Source: Opitutales bacterium
GTDB taxonomy: Bacteria > Verrucomicrobiota > Verrucomicrobiia > Opitutales > Oceanipulchritudinaceae
DNA length: 45,749 bases
Reading direction: 5' to 3'
Assembly (NCBI GenBank): GCA_007133065.1
Contig: SLNJ01000156.1
Location: 1 to 45,749 of the forward strand
Below are positions 1-10,257 of this stretch, in pieces. The first letter of the stretch is position 1. Each line of letters opens with the position of its first letter. A program made the translations under genes and the position numbers. The notes beneath the pieces were generated by a model that was not told the DNA's origin, searched no databases, and saw nothing but the letters and a program-made list of their open reading frames with translations.

Positions 1-84
1 GAGTATTACTTCGAATACGGAGTCGGAGTCGGAATCGAACGGAAGACGCAGAAGTTCATCACTTCCGTCGGATACTTGTTTTGA
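1..84 (+). CDS. 3' end of an outer-membrane beta-barrel protein
   Basis: The window opens inside a plus-strand reading frame that ends with TGA at 82-84. The last 27 residues alternate hydrophobic and polar residues and finish with a terminal phenylalanine (ending SVGYLF). This is the usual closing strand of an outer-membrane beta-barrel recognised by the BAM machinery. The rest of the gene lies outside the window, so the family is unknown. It converges on the fcl gene, whose stop is 35 bases further on. Confidence 0.55.
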   Translation, partial: EYYFEYGVGVGIERKTQKFITSVGYLF

Positions 85-118
85 GGATACGGGCTGAGGG
101 ACGCCTGGTCACAGGCGC

Positions 119-1090
119 TCACCCACCGCGTAACCGGCCCTCCGCCTGCTCACTCAGAAACGCCTTGTACGTGCGTGCAAGGCCGTCATGCAGCGGGATT
201 CGCGCGCGCCACCCGGCCGCATTCAGGAGCGAGACATCGAGCAGCTTCCGCGGGGTTCCATCCGGTTTCGATGCATCAAACCGCAACTCGGCCTCCAGCC
301 CCACGGTCGCCATCACGCGTTCCGCCAATTCGCGGATCGTGACGTCCTCGCCTGTCCCAACGTTGATCCAGTCCGGCGGATCGGGCAGCCGCAGGATATG
401 CAACACGGCATCGGCGAGGTCATCGACGTGCAGGAACTCGCGTCGCGGACACCCGGTACCCCACAGTTCGAACTCCCTGGAACCGCGTTCCTTGGCCTCG
501 TGGGCACGCCGGATCAGAGCCGGCAACACATGCGAATCGGTCGGATGATAATTGTCGCCGGGCCCGTAGAGATTCGTCGGCATCGCCGAATGGAATAAGA
601 CCCCGTGCTCCTTCCGGTAATACTGGCAGAGCTTCAAGCCGGCAATCTTCGCCAGCGCGTACCCCTCGTTCGTCGGCTCGAGCGGACCGTCTAAAAGACA
701 CGATTCCGGCATCGGCTGCGGAGCCTCCCTCGGATAGATGCAGGAACTACCCAGATAAAGCAGTCGGGTGCACCCATGTCGCCAAGCGCCGTCGATGACG
801 TGCAACCCCATTGCCAGATTCTCATGCAGAAATTGCGCCGGATACGTCCGGTTCGCGTGAATGCCTCCCACCCGAGCCGCCGCGTGGATCACCGCCTCCG
901 GACGCTCCTCCGCGAGAAAGCGATCCACCGCGGCCCCGTCGCAGAGATCGAGTTCTGTGCGCGTGCGCGTGATCACGTTCACGAATCCCTCCGCCTCCAG
1001 ACGCCGCACTACCGCGGATCCGACCATCCCGCGGTGGCCGGCCACGTAAATCCGTGTCTGCGGAGTCAACTCTATCGATGCGTCATTCAT
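119..1090 (-). CDS. fcl: GDP-L-fucose synthase
   Basis: This 323-residue enzyme converts GDP-4-keto-6-deoxy-mannose to GDP-L-fucose by epimerisation and NADPH-dependent reduction, in the cytoplasm. It is an extended short-chain dehydrogenase: the nucleotide-binding turn reads [12 protein letters not shown] near the start. The catalytic serine lies in LGSSCIYP and the Tyr/Lys pair in YALAKIAG. The length fits the family. I chose the ATG at 1090 because the 13 residues upstream ([13 protein letters not shown]) do not belong to the family and overlap the divergent gene. Its pathway partner gmd is at 13543-14571 on the same strand, so the two are not in one operon. The product would feed fucose into lipopolysaccharide or capsule. 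Confidence 0.93.
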   Translation of the reverse strand: MNDASIELTPQTRIYVAGHRGMVGSAVVRRLEAEGFVNVITRTRTELDLCDGAAVDRFLAEERPEAVIHAAARVGGIHANRTYPAQFLHENLAMGLHVIDGAWRHGCTRLLYLGSSCIYPREAPQPMPESCLLDGPLEPTNEGYALAKIAGLKLCQYYRKEHGVLFHSAMPTNLYGPGDNYHPTDSHVLPALIRRAHEAKERGSREFELWGTGCPRREFLHVDDLADAVLHILRLPDPPDWINVGTGEDVTIRELAERVMATVGLEAELRFDASKPDGTPRKLLDVSLLNAAGWRARIPLHDGLARTYKAFLSEQAEGRLRGG

Positions 1091-1227
1091 CACCCCGCAG
1101 AGCCAAAGCAGCAACAGCAGCCGCCGCAAGTAGATTCGCCACGGTCACGGTCCTCGGCCATCCGCCCTCTGACAATCACGGCAAACCCTTGCACGCCTCG
1201 CGCATTTCCGCTTTTGTCGCCCTTCCC

Positions 1228-2181
1228 GTGACCTCGCAATCCACATCCGACCCGCAGACATCCATAGTACCGACCACGTTGCGCGCCGCATTTCTGGTTA
1301 TCACAGGCGCCGTACTGATCAGTTTCGCACCCGTCTTCGTGCGAATCGCCGACGTGGCTCCGACAACCGCCGGAGTCTACCGGATGCTGTTCGGCGCGAT
1401 GACCCTGGGAATGCTCCTGCTCCTGCGCCCGGCACTGCGAACCGGTTGGCGGAAGAGCTGGTGTGCCTCCGCCCTGATCGCCGCCCTGTTCGCCGCGGAC
1501 ATCTGGCTCTGGCACCAATCCATCCATTACATCGGCCCGGGACTCGCGACTCTCCTCGGGAATTTTCAGGTCTTCATCCTGACTTTGGTCGGCGTGCTCT
1601 GGCTGCGCGAGCGGGTCGGATGGCGCTTCGCCACCGGTCTCGGTTGCGCCACCGGCGGGCTCTGGCTGCTCTTTGGACGCGATTGGACCGCCCTGCCGCC
1701 GGACTATCGCATCGGTGTCATCTTCGGGCTCCTCACCGCCGTCGCCTACGGCCTCTATATTCTCACCCTTCGAGGATTTCAGATCCGCCATCCCGGCATC
1801 CGAACCGAGGCCCGGCTCCTGCAGGTCACCGTGCTCTGCGGCATCATGCTTGCCGGAATCACTTTCCTCGAAGGATTCAGCTTCACGATTCCCGACTACC
1901 GCTCGCTGGCCGCCCTGGTCGCCCTCGGCGCATTCTGCCAGGTCGGGGGCTGGATATGTATCTCCCGCGGCATGCCGGTTCTGCCCGCGGCCCTCGTCGG
2001 ACTCCTTCTGCTCATCCAGCCAACCAGCTCGATGGGCTGGGACGCCCTCTTCTTCGGGCTCCGCCTCACCCCATGGGAGCTGACCGGCGCCGTCCTCGCG
2101 CTGATCGGAATCTATTTCGGCTTCCGGTCAGCCGCGCGCCGCGATCCGTACCGCGCGACGAGAGGACGAGCGAGAAGTTAA
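1228..2181 (+). CDS. EamA/DMT-family membrane transporter
   Basis: This is an inner-membrane protein of about 317 residues with some ten hydrophobic segments arranged as two EamA repeats, typical of the drug/metabolite transporter superfamily. The first repeat starts near LVITGAVLISFAPVFVRIAD, and the end of the second reads LTGAVLALIGIYFGFR before a basic tail. The substrate cannot be told from the sequence. The frame is open back to an ATG at 1054, but that would overlap the divergent fcl start. I therefore prefer the GTG at 1228; a TTG near 1279 is also possible. No clear ribosome binding site decides the start. Confidence 0.85.
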   Translation: MTSQSTSDPQTSIVPTTLRAAFLVITGAVLISFAPVFVRIADVAPTTAGVYRMLFGAMTLGMLLLLRPALRTGWRKSWCASALIAALFAADIWLWHQSIHYIGPGLATLLGNFQVFILTLVGVLWLRERVGWRFATGLGCATGGLWLLFGRDWTALPPDYRIGVIFGLLTAVAYGLYILTLRGFQIRHPGIRTEARLLQVTVLCGIMLAGITFLEGFSFTIPDYRSLAALVALGAFCQVGGWICISRGMPVLPAALVGLLLLIQPTSSMGWDALFFGLRLTPWELTGAVLALIGIYFGFRSAARRDPYRATRGRARS

Positions 2182-2291
2182 AGGGAAAGGAAAGCGTGAT
2201 CGAGAATCGCGGAATCGGGGGAATATCCCCGGGGGAAAGGCGCGCCCCGCACTCCATCACGCCGCATTCCTTCTCATGCTGCCCCTTCGCT

Positions 2292-2819
2292 TCAAAACCG
2301 TTTTAGAAATGCGATCAGGGCCTCCTTTTCCTCGTCGCTCAATTGCGTTCCGAAATAGTGACCGCGATCGCGCACGAAGTCGGGATTCTTGCTCACGGCC
2401 AGGAGCTTGTCCGCCGCATTGTTCTCGAAGTGGGCGAGTGCCGATTCGTCGTCCAGTCCCTCGTCTTCGATTGTACCAAAGGTGGCATTCAGGGCGAGCA
2501 GGGCCCGGACGAGGTCGATCGGATTTGCGTTCGCCGCGTCGAGGTTGACCAGGAGATTGACCGGCGTTCCTTCGGGAATAGGCCCCAGCTTGAGACCGCC
2601 GAGTTTGCCCGCCGCAAACAGGTTCAGAGGAAGGATGGTGATCGCAAGCAGAAGGACGATGCCTCCGGCTAACGTGCCGATCCAGCGGATGGCGCGGTGC
2701 CGGCGGATGCGCCAGGTCCGGTGAAGCAGGAATCCGCCGACAATGAAAACACTCAGGGGCAGCAACCATGGATGGCGCAGGAAAACCTCGGTCCGTGATC
2801 CCAGTTTCCCCTTGACCAC
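2292..2819 (-). CDS. Membrane-anchored protein with a cytochrome c-like C-terminal end, no haem motif
   Basis: This 175-residue protein has two hydrophobic segments (about residues 17-32 and 45-68). A soluble part follows that ends in DRGHYFGTQLSDEEKEALI, which resembles the last helices of di-haem cytochrome c or cytochrome peroxidase-like domains. No CxxCH haem-binding motif is present anywhere, so it cannot bind haem c in the usual way. It may be the surviving end of a longer cytochrome or a derived accessory protein. It is divergent from the outer-membrane gene at 2900 and stands alone. Homology is by resemblance only. Confidence 0.55.
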   Translation of the reverse strand: MVKGKLGSRTEVFLRHPWLLPLSVFIVGGFLLHRTWRIRRHRAIRWIGTLAGGIVLLLAITILPLNLFAAGKLGGLKLGPIPEGTPVNLLVNLDAANANPIDLVRALLALNATFGTIEDEGLDDESALAHFENNAADKLLAVSKNPDFVRDRGHYFGTQLSDEEKEALIAFLKRF

Positions 2820-2899
2820 GATCGGAAGCTCCGCTGCCGAGAATTGTATGAAAGATCGTTCGGTGGTTCGTGCAATGGTTCCAATTCCATCGCGACGTT

Positions 2900-4150
2900 A
2901 TGAAATCATTGATTCCCGCTCGCCGTTTTCATCGCACCCGAACATCGCTATCGATCGCCTTCGGATTGCTCTGCACCGGTGGCACCCCGGCAATTGCAGA
3001 ACCCTCGCCATGGGAATTCTCCTTCCAGGGACTCGCAGCCGCCGAGGCATGGTACTTCCCCGTTCGGGCGGCGGACACGCGCCAGCGAGACGCCAACACC
3101 TCGCTCGCAATCGAACTGGAATTCAAATGGAACAACCATGACGCCGGACGATACGTGAGCTTTATCCCATTCGGCCGCCTCGATTACGCCGACAGCAACC
3201 GGACTCACGCCGACCTCCGCGAGCTGAACCTTCTGCTGGAATACCCGGATTCCGACCTCCTGATCGGCGTGGGGAAGGTTTTCTGGGGAACCACCGAAAC
3301 GGTGCACTGGGTCGATGTCGTCAATCAGATCGACCTCGTGGATGACGTGAACCAGGAGTCACGCCTCGGGCAACCGATGATCCAATACAACCGGTTCACC
3401 GATCTCGGTCGATTCAGCTTTTTCGTGCTTCCAGGGTTCCGCGAGCGGGTTTTCCCGGGAGAGGAGGCACGCCTCCGGACACATCCGCGAATCATCGGCA
3501 ATGCGGCAACCTACTCGTCCTCGCGCGAGGAACGGCACATCGATTTCGCAACCCGTTGGTCTCATACCATCGGAAACCTCGACCTTGGGCTCTCCCATTT
3601 CTGGGGAACCGTGCGCGAGCCGGTCTACAATGTCGCACTTCTTCCCGACGGTGAAATCGTGCTCCATCCGCACTACGATATCGTGCACCAATTCGGAGTC
3701 GACGGCATTTGGTTTACCGGAGACTGGCTCGTCAAGTTCGAGGTGATGTCGCGGCATGGCCAAGGAGACTCGGATGCGTTTCGCTTTACAGTAGGTCCCG
3801 AATATACGTTCTTCAGAGCCTTCGGCACGCGGTCCGACATCGATCTCTTCGCGGAGTTTCTGTACGACAGTGAGGGGACCAATGACATCAACCCCTTCGA
3901 GCGCGACGTCGCGTACGGATTTCGCCTGCGCGTCAACGATCTTCGGGACACAACCATCGAATTTGCAGGCATCACCGACCTGCGCAACGCGGGCACGTTC
4001 TTCAACCTGGAAGCGAGCACGCGCGTGCACCAGGAATGGCTGCTCCGGGCGGAGGCACGTGCATTCGCCGAGATCCCGCCGGAGGATTTCCCCCTCAACG
4101 GCTTCCGCCGCGACCACCACCTCCGCCTCGTCTGCGAGTACAGGTTCTAG
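2900..4150 (+). CDS. Secreted outer-membrane beta-barrel protein, unknown family
   Basis: This 416-residue protein starts with a basic stretch and a hydrophobic signal peptide ending near GTPAIAEP. The mature part alternates short amphipathic strands rich in aromatic residues (for example FIPFGRLDY, FSFFVLPGF, GLSHFWG) and ends in VCEYRF, with the terminal phenylalanine expected of an outer-membrane barrel. The phrase VHWVDVVNQIDLVDD is familiar from uncharacterised barrel proteins of Gram-negative bacteria. The ATG at 2900 is preferred over one ten codons upstream because it places the signal peptide at the N-terminus. It converges on the efflux operon. A channel or porin role is possible but not shown. 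Confidence 0.75.
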   Translation: MKSLIPARRFHRTRTSLSIAFGLLCTGGTPAIAEPSPWEFSFQGLAAAEAWYFPVRAADTRQRDANTSLAIELEFKWNNHDAGRYVSFIPFGRLDYADSNRTHADLRELNLLLEYPDSDLLIGVGKVFWGTTETVHWVDVVNQIDLVDDVNQESRLGQPMIQYNRFTDLGRFSFFVLPGFRERVFPGEEARLRTHPRIIGNAATYSSSREERHIDFATRWSHTIGNLDLGLSHFWGTVREPVYNVALLPDGEIVLHPHYDIVHQFGVDGIWFTGDWLVKFEVMSRHGQGDSDAFRFTVGPEYTFFRAFGTRSDIDLFAEFLYDSEGTNDINPFERDVAYGFRLRVNDLRDTTIEFAGITDLRNAGTFFNLEASTRVHQEWLLRAEARAFAEIPPEDFPLNGFRRDHHLRLVCEYRF

Positions 4151-4227
4151 CCGTCTTTCCTCGGGAAAATCCAACCTCCGACCGAGCCCGACTCACGAAC
4201 AAGGATCCGCACAGGTGAAACCCCGTT

Positions 4228-7200
4228 TCACTCTCCCTTCCTGTCGTAGACCATGAAATAGATGACCGGCACCGCCACGCGGCTGATGAAAAGGGAGGCC
4301 AACTCGCCGAAAAGCAGGGAGATCGCCAGCCCCTCAAAGATCGGATCCGGGAGGATCACCAGGGCGACGATCACCACGGCCAGGGCGGTCAGCAGCATCG
4401 GCCGGAACCGGATTGCACCGGCGTCGGTCACCGCTTCGGCAAGCGCCTGTCCCTCACGCAGCCGCAGCTCGATAAAATCCACCAGGATGATCGAGTTGCG
4501 TACCACGATCCCCGCGCCGGCCATGAATCCGATCATCGACGTCGCCGTGAAGAATGCTCCCATCGCCCCGTGCGCCGGGAGGATTCCGATCAGTGAGAAC
4601 GGAATCGCCACCATCACGATCACCGGCGTAACGAACGACTTGAACCAGCCGACCATCAGCATGTAGATGAGAACCAGCACGGCCATGAATGCGATCCCGA
4701 GATCCCGAAACACCTCGATCGTGATCTGCCACTCGCCGTCCCACTTCAAGGCAGGCTCGAGGTCGTTGGACGGCTGTGCCGCATTGTAGACGAACAGGCT
4801 CCCCTCGGTTCCCCCGTAGTCGGCTCGGTTCAGATCGCGCAGTTTCCGGTTCACCTCCAGAATCGCGTACACCGGACTCTCGATCTCCCCGCCCAGATCG
4901 GCCGTCACATATGTCACCGGCATCAGGTTCTTGTGGTGGATGCTCGGCGGTTCCACGGTCTCCTCAACATCCACAAGCTCGCGCAGGGGAATTCGTGCAC
5001 CGCTGCCCGCCGCCCGGACGCGCCGCGCGAGGAAGTCCTCGGAAGCCGATCGGTCGGGCCGGGGTGTCTCCACCACGATAAAAACATCCTCCCGCTCGTC
5101 CGGCAGGTGCAGGAGATCCGCCTTTATCCCCGATACCGCGATGCGCAGCGTCTCCTCAATGGCGGCAGGCGCGACACCGTGTAGTTGCGCTTTCTCACGA
5201 TCCACCCGGTACCGGAACTTCGGTTGGGGCGTCTCGACATACCAATCAACGTCCACGATCCCCGGTGTCTCCTCAAATATTTCGCGAATCTCCGTCGCGA
5301 GCGCCAGCTGATCCTCCTGCGTTGGACCGTAAATTTCCGCGACCAGAGTCTGCAGCACCGGAGGTCCCGGTGGGACCTCGGCCAGCGCTACCGCAGCCCC
5401 GTAGCGCGCAGCCACCTCCGCCACGCGCGGCCGCAGCCGCAGCACGATGTCGTGGCTCCGATCCGAGCGCGCATGCTTGTCTACAAGGTTGACCTGAATG
5501 TCGGCCACGTTCGCCCCTTCGCGAAGAAAGTAGTGCCGAACCAGGCCGTTAAAGTTGAACGGCGACGCCGTTCCGGCGTACACTTGGTAATCACGAATCT
5601 CCGGTTCGGCGCGAATCTCCGCGGCAATCTCCCGCGCCGCACGGGTTGTCCGCTCCAGCGAACTGCCCTCCGGCATGTTCAGGATAATCTGAAACTCGCT
5701 CTTATTGTCGAACGGCAGCATTTTAACCTGTACCCAGCCGATTCCAACGAGCGCCATTGCGCCGATCAGCAATACTGTGATCACCGCAAGGAACCCCCAT
5801 CGCGTCGGCCGGCTGCGCAGGAGCAAGCCCATAACCACCCGGTAGCCGCGTGTCATCGCCCCTTCCCGATCGCCGGAGTGACCGACTTTTTCCCGGCTGC
5901 GCCAAAGCACCAGCAGGCGCAGCGATGCCCACGGCGTCACGATGAACGCCACCAGCAGCGAGAAAACCATCGCCGCCGTCGCCCCGACCGGGATCGGACG
6001 CATGTACGGCCCCATCAACCCGCCGACAAATGCCATCGGAACGATCGCAGCCACCACCGCCCAGGTGGCCAGCACCGTCGGATTGCCCACCTCTTCAACC
6101 GCCTCAACCGCGATCGCGTACAGGCCGCGCCCGCGATTGTCGGGCATGCGTACATGCCGCACAATGTTTTCCACTACCACGATCGCGTCGTCGACCAATA
6201 TCCCGATCGCGAAGATCATCGCAAAAAGCGTGATCCGGTTCAGTGTGTACCCATACAGATAAAACACCAGGAGCGTCAGTCCGAGGGTCGCCGGAATCGC
6301 CAGTAGGACGATTAACGACTCCCGCCACCCGAGGAAGAAGAGGATCAACATCGCAACCCCGAACACCGCGATCGCCATGTGTAACAGCAGTTCGTTCGAC
6401 TTCTCCGAAGCGGTTGCGCCGTAATCCCGTGTCACGGTTATTTCAACTCCTTCGGGTATCAAGTGCCCACGTACCTCCGATATCTTACGCTCAACATCGC
6501 GCACCACACGGATCGCGTTCGCACCGGGACGCTTCGCCACCGTCAGGGTGACCGCGGGACGCTCGGGCGTCCCGGCCAGTTCGGATCCACCGTACCCGAA
6601 AAAGACATACTGACTCGGTTCCTCGGGTCCGTCGGACACCTCCGCCACGTCCCCCAGAAATACCGGCCGGCCCTCGTGCACCGCGAGCACCGTGCGCGCC
6701 ACCTCCCGGGCATCCCGGAAAAAAGCCCCGGTCTCCACCAGATACTCCCGATCACCGCGCGTGAACGCGCCGGCGCGACTCTCAGTGTTGGTCGCACGCA
6801 GGGCGGGTACGATCTCCGCCATCGTCAGATCCCGCGCCGCCAGCTTCGCCGGATCCACGATGACCCGCACCGCGCGCCGCGCGCCGCCGATAAGCATCGT
6901 CTCGGCAACTTGCGACTCCTGGCGAATGTGCTCGTCCAACTGCGCGGCCATCCGCCGAAGCTCCAAATGGTCGTGCTCCTCACTGTGCAATGTAAGCGCC
7001 AGAACCGGAACGTCATCGATCGATCGCAGCTTCACCAGAGGGTGCGTCACGCCCGGCGGAATACGATCGAAGTTGCTCTGAAGCTTCTGATTCAACTTCA
7101 CCAGACTCTCAATCGGGTCCTCCCCGACCTCGAATCGCACAATCACCATGCTCTGCTCCGGACTCGACGTGGAGTACACGTACTCGACACCGGGAATCTC

Positions 7201-7464
7201 CCAGAGCAGCTTCTCCATCGGCCGGGTCACGCGCTCGGTCACCTCCCGGGCGCCCGCCCCAGGCATCGAAACAAAGACATCGACCATCGGAACCTGGATC
7301 TGCGGCTCCTCCTCCCGCGGAAGCGCCAGGGTCGCCGCTATTCCAAGCAACACCGACGCAATGATCATCAAGGGCGTCAGCTTCGAGTCGGCAAACCGTT
7401 CCGCCAGACGCCCCGCAAATCCCCGCCGCAGGGGCGCTTCGTTTTCCGCCGGCTCCCGGCTCAT
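4228..7464 (-). CDS. RND efflux pump inner-membrane permease
   Basis: This 1,078-residue proton-driven exporter is of the AcrB/HAE1-like RND type. It has the family layout: one N-terminal membrane helix ([20 protein letters not shown]), a large periplasmic loop, a cluster of helices, a second loop and a second cluster. The proton-relay aspartate pair sits in the fourth helix, [14 protein letters not shown], near residue 420. It is the last gene of a minus-strand operon with its adaptor and TolC partner; the stop of the adaptor and this start share four bases (ATGA at 7464-7461). The substrate is unknown. The operon's ArsR-type regulator and DUF2892 leader point to metals, sulfide or thiol stress rather than antibiotics, which is inference. 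Confidence 0.93.
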   Translation of the reverse strand: MSREPAENEAPLRRGFAGRLAERFADSKLTPLMIIASVLLGIAATLALPREEEPQIQVPMVDVFVSMPGAGAREVTERVTRPMEKLLWEIPGVEYVYSTSSPEQSMVIVRFEVGEDPIESLVKLNQKLQSNFDRIPPGVTHPLVKLRSIDDVPVLALTLHSEEHDHLELRRMAAQLDEHIRQESQVAETMLIGGARRAVRVIVDPAKLAARDLTMAEIVPALRATNTESRAGAFTRGDREYLVETGAFFRDAREVARTVLAVHEGRPVFLGDVAEVSDGPEEPSQYVFFGYGGSELAGTPERPAVTLTVAKRPGANAIRVVRDVERKISEVRGHLIPEGVEITVTRDYGATASEKSNELLLHMAIAVFGVAMLILFFLGWRESLIVLLAIPATLGLTLLVFYLYGYTLNRITLFAMIFAIGILVDDAIVVVENIVRHVRMPDNRGRGLYAIAVEAVEEVGNPTVLATWAVVAAIVPMAFVGGLMGPYMRPIPVGATAAMVFSLLVAFIVTPWASLRLLVLWRSREKVGHSGDREGAMTRGYRVVMGLLLRSRPTRWGFLAVITVLLIGAMALVGIGWVQVKMLPFDNKSEFQIILNMPEGSSLERTTRAAREIAAEIRAEPEIRDYQVYAGTASPFNFNGLVRHYFLREGANVADIQVNLVDKHARSDRSHDIVLRLRPRVAEVAARYGAAVALAEVPPGPPVLQTLVAEIYGPTQEDQLALATEIREIFEETPGIVDVDWYVETPQPKFRYRVDREKAQLHGVAPAAIEETLRIAVSGIKADLLHLPDEREDVFIVVETPRPDRSASEDFLARRVRAAGSGARIPLRELVDVEETVEPPSIHHKNLMPVTYVTADLGGEIESPVYAILEVNRKLRDLNRADYGGTEGSLFVYNAAQPSNDLEPALKWDGEWQITIEVFRDLGIAFMAVLVLIYMLMVGWFKSFVTPVIVMVAIPFSLIGILPAHGAMGAFFTATSMIGFMAGAGIVVRNSIILVDFIELRLREGQALAEAVTDAGAIRFRPMLLTALAVVIVALVILPDPIFEGLAISLLFGELASLFISRVAVPVIYFMVYDRKGE

Positions 7465-8489
7465 CGCTCCACCTCCACCGGCATGCCGTCGCGCAGACGA
7501 TCAAGCGCACTGACAACCACAAGCTCATCGGTCTCAAGCCCCGAGTGCACCTCCAGTTTGCCGCCCTCTGCGGGAACGGACCGGATGATCCGCATCCGCG
7601 CCCGGTTCGCCTCCACCACATAGACGTATTCCATCTGGCCCCTGCGCGCCATCGCGTCCGCCGGGATTACAAGTCGCGTCCGCTCCGCCCCCGGAACCCG
7701 CGCGCGAACAAATTGCCCGTTCTGCAATCCCGGAACCCCGGAGAGATCAAGTTTCACCGCGACCGTTCGGGTCGCCGGATCGCTGGCGGGGGCGATCTCC
7801 ACAATCGGCGCATCGACCCGCGGCCGGATCCCATCAACCACGCATTCCAGTACATCGCCGACCTCCAGCCTGCGCGCCAGTGACTCGGGCACCGCCACCT
7901 CCGCACGATACCGCGCCGGGTCGGCCATCTCGAATAGCGTGCGCCCCGGTGACGCGAGATCCCCCACCTCCACCATCCGCGCGGTCACCAGACCATCGAA
8001 AGGCGCTCGAAGCACCGTGTAGCCGAGCAACGTCACCGCCTCCTCATACGCCGCTTCCGCAGCGCCGTGCCGCGCGCGCGCCGCATCCAGTTCCTGTTGT
8101 GTGGCCGCCCGGCTCTCGCGCAGTCGCCGGACCCGCTCCAGCTCAAGGCGCGCGAGCTCCCGCTCCGCCTCGGCCCGGAGCAACCGGGCATCCCATTCTT
8201 CAGAGCTGAGCCTCGCGAGACGATCGCCGGACGCCACCGCGTCTCCGGGGACCGCCGAAAGCTCCAACACCTCCCCTTGGACGCGCGCCGCCACCTGCGC
8301 CGTCCCGGCGGATCGCACGGCACCCGGAACCGTCTCCCAAAACCGGATCATCTCGCTCCGCACAGGTTCCACGGCAACCGCCAGCGGGGATTCCGCACTC
8401 GGGTCGTTGGCATGCGTCTGTGGATCGGCAGCACAAGCGCCCAGCAGCATCGCTCCCGCGATAAAATGGATATAATGGATCTTCTTCAT
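7461..8489 (-). CDS. RND efflux periplasmic adaptor (membrane fusion lipoprotein)
   Basis: This 342-residue protein links the RND permease to the TolC channel. It begins with a lipoprotein signal peptide whose lipobox is LLGAC, so Cys19 would be lipidated and anchored in the inner membrane. The order is a lipoyl half-domain ([18 protein letters not shown]), an alpha-helical hairpin ([19 protein letters not shown]), the second lipoyl half ([20 protein letters not shown]), a barrel domain and a membrane-proximal domain, as in HlyD/AcrA-like proteins. It overlaps its neighbours by four bases on both sides, so the three pump genes are probably translationally coupled. Confidence 0.92.
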   Translation of the reverse strand: MKKIHYIHFIAGAMLLGACAADPQTHANDPSAESPLAVAVEPVRSEMIRFWETVPGAVRSAGTAQVAARVQGEVLELSAVPGDAVASGDRLARLSSEEWDARLLRAEAERELARLELERVRRLRESRAATQQELDAARARHGAAEAAYEEAVTLLGYTVLRAPFDGLVTARMVEVGDLASPGRTLFEMADPARYRAEVAVPESLARRLEVGDVLECVVDGIRPRVDAPIVEIAPASDPATRTVAVKLDLSGVPGLQNGQFVRARVPGAERTRLVIPADAMARRGQMEYVYVVEANRARMRIIRSVPAEGGKLEVHSGLETDELVVVSALDRLRDGMPVEVER

Positions 8490-9844
8490 GGTAGATTCTC
8501 TAGTGGAAAGTGTCCCTCGGCTCGCCGTACCGCCGCGGCCGCCGCAACCCTGTCGATGCGCGCCGACTCATGGGCGAATCGAGCCGCCACAAGCCGGCTC
8601 TCGGCTTCCGAGTATTGATACGCCAAATACGCTCCTTCTTCAAAACGTGCGCGGGCCAGTCGCACATTCTCGCGCGCAAGTTCGAGCCACTCGCGCGTGA
8701 CTTGAACACGGGCGGCCGCTTCCTCGTGCTCCAATCGCGCCTCGGCAATCTCCTGTTCAATCGCCAGACGAACCCTGCGTTCGCGCGCCTCAGCCGCCCC
8801 CAATCGACTTCGCGCGGCAGCCGCTTCGCTGCGCACCGCCCCGCGATCCCAGAGCGTGTAATCAACTGTAATCCCCGCGCTCCAGCTCTCACCCGACCCG
8901 TCGGTTTCCCAGCCACGATCGTGGTCAACCCGGCCGAACAGGCTGACGTGCGGACGCAATCCCGCCCGAGAACGCCTGACCTCCGCGGCTGCCGCAGCGC
9001 GCTCCCGCGCGGCAGATTCAAGCTCCGGACGGACCACCCCTCCGGATGCGGCCTCCGGTGAAACAGGCGGAATCGCTTCCGCCCAACTATCCGCATCAAA
9101 TTCCAGCGGTTGGTGCGACATCCCAAGCAGCCTGACAAACGCCCGCTTCACCAGCTCGAGCGCGTTCTCGGCACGCAATAGCTCCTCGCGCGCGCGCGCT
9201 TCTTCCACCCGTAGATGCAAAACCTCCGCCTCGATCATCGCTCCGGCTTGCGACCGCTGCTCCGCATACTCCACCGCCTTCGCAAGCGCTTCCAGATGCG
9301 CGCGAGCCGCGTCGATGCGCGCACCGGCCTGCCGCCCGCGCAAAAACACGCGCACCACCGCCAGCGCAATATCATTCCGCACCGCCTCCTCCATCGCCTC
9401 CGCTGCAACACCGGACTCCCGAGCCGCATCCCGGGCCGCACCGCGGGCGTTTCCGTCGTAGAGCGTATACTCCACCCGCGCGTGGACGTTCAGATTGTCC
9501 ACGGTCCCCGGCCGGTTGAAATCCATTCCGGGAGCAAACGCGCCTTGATTCAGAATCATCCCAAACGCCTGGCCCGGACGGTCCGTGGCATGGTAGCCGC
9601 CGCCAACCGCAATCCGGGGAGCATACGCCGAACGCGCCCGGGCCAGATGCGCCGCAGCCTCCTCAACCCGCCGCGCCACCATCGCCACATCCGGATTGTC
9701 TTCCAGAGCCACCCGCACCGCCTCACGCATCGTCCAGACCCGCCCCGGATCGGCGGACTCGCCACCCGGCTCCGGCGGACCCGAAAACCCCGTCAACAGT
9801 CCGCAAGCGAATGCTCCGAACAGCAGCGCCCGCATCGAGTTCAT
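8486..9844 (-). CDS. TolC-family outer-membrane efflux channel
   Basis: This protein of about 452 residues forms the outer-membrane duct of the RND pump. It has a signal peptide (MRALLFGAFACGLLTGFS) and two outer-membrane-efflux repeats of long amphipathic helices, with MREAVRVALEDNPDVAMVA at the first repeat start. Its alanine/arginine/glutamate-rich helices are typical of the family. The frame is open further upstream, but the ATG at 9844 forms an ATGA overlap with the stop of the DUF2892 gene, the same coupling used at the next two junctions. A second ATG three codons later (9835) is possible. Confidence 0.9.
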   Translation of the reverse strand: MNSMRALLFGAFACGLLTGFSGPPEPGGESADPGRVWTMREAVRVALEDNPDVAMVARRVEEAAAHLARARSAYAPRIAVGGGYHATDRPGQAFGMILNQGAFAPGMDFNRPGTVDNLNVHARVEYTLYDGNARGAARDAARESGVAAEAMEEAVRNDIALAVVRVFLRGRQAGARIDAARAHLEALAKAVEYAEQRSQAGAMIEAEVLHLRVEEARAREELLRAENALELVKRAFVRLLGMSHQPLEFDADSWAEAIPPVSPEAASGGVVRPELESAARERAAAAAEVRRSRAGLRPHVSLFGRVDHDRGWETDGSGESWSAGITVDYTLWDRGAVRSEAAAARSRLGAAEARERRVRLAIEQEIAEARLEHEEAAARVQVTREWLELARENVRLARARFEEGAYLAYQYSEAESRLVAARFAHESARIDRVAAAAAVRRAEGHFPLENLP

Positions 9845-10056
9845 GACCCGCAACACGATCCACCCCCGTCCTTCGCCAAACCGGTCCTCTTCAGAATCTT
9901 CTCCGCCGGACAAAACCCCGTGAACGCGGACTGAATCAGGTTGACCCCGACAAACGCAGCAAGAAGCAGCCACCAGCTGCTCCACACCACCGACAACAAC
10001 AAACTGACCAGGACCATCGTCCCGGCCAATACCCGGATCGCATTATTCGTGCTCAT
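9841..10056 (-). CDS. DUF2892 (YgaP-type) small membrane protein
   Basis: This 71-residue protein has two hydrophobic helices (IRVLAGTMVLVSLLLSVVW and WLLLAAFVGVNLIQSAFTGF) followed by FCPAEKILKRTG. That is the membrane domain found at the end of YgaP-like rhodaneses and as a stand-alone DUF2892 protein. It ends in a polar tail GGGSCCGS with a vicinal cysteine pair that could bind a thiophilic metal or sulfur. It is the first gene of the efflux operon. The ATG at 10056 has AAAGGA seven bases upstream; an adjacent in-frame ATG at 10059 would be too close to it. Its role beside the pump is unknown. Confidence 0.82.
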   Translation of the reverse strand: MSTNNAIRVLAGTMVLVSLLLSVVWSSWWLLLAAFVGVNLIQSAFTGFCPAEKILKRTGLAKDGGGSCCGS

Positions 10057-10210
10057 CATAAAATCCTTTCGAAAAGACTCACCCGCTCTCCCGATCGCCG
10101 GTTCACCCACTCCATCGCTGCGGGCGGTAAATCTAACCCCCACCAACAGACAGAGCAAGCGACAGTCCGGGATTGCGGTGCGTAAGTCATTTTTTCAGCT
10201 TGACTTATAA

Positions 10211-10225
10211 AGAATAGATTATTCT
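10211..10225. promoter_or_regulatory. Perfect palindrome, candidate ArsR-family operator
   Basis: AGAATA-GAT-TATTCT is a perfect 6+6 inverted repeat with a 3-base spacer. The outer TATAA and TTATA extend it with a one-base offset. It lies 33 bases before the repressor start and about 155 bases before the divergent efflux operon, in an AT-rich island in otherwise GC-rich DNA. Its form and position fit an operator for the ArsR-type protein encoded next to it, which would regulate itself and the pump. No binding data exist. Confidence 0.6.
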
Positions 10226-10257
10226 GTTATATACGTATCAAATCATATAGTTGTATT

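Noticed and set aside
5185-6306. 373-codon plus frame inside the RND gene
   Set aside because: It is an Arg/His-rich antisense frame, and the RND protein on the other strand is unambiguous.
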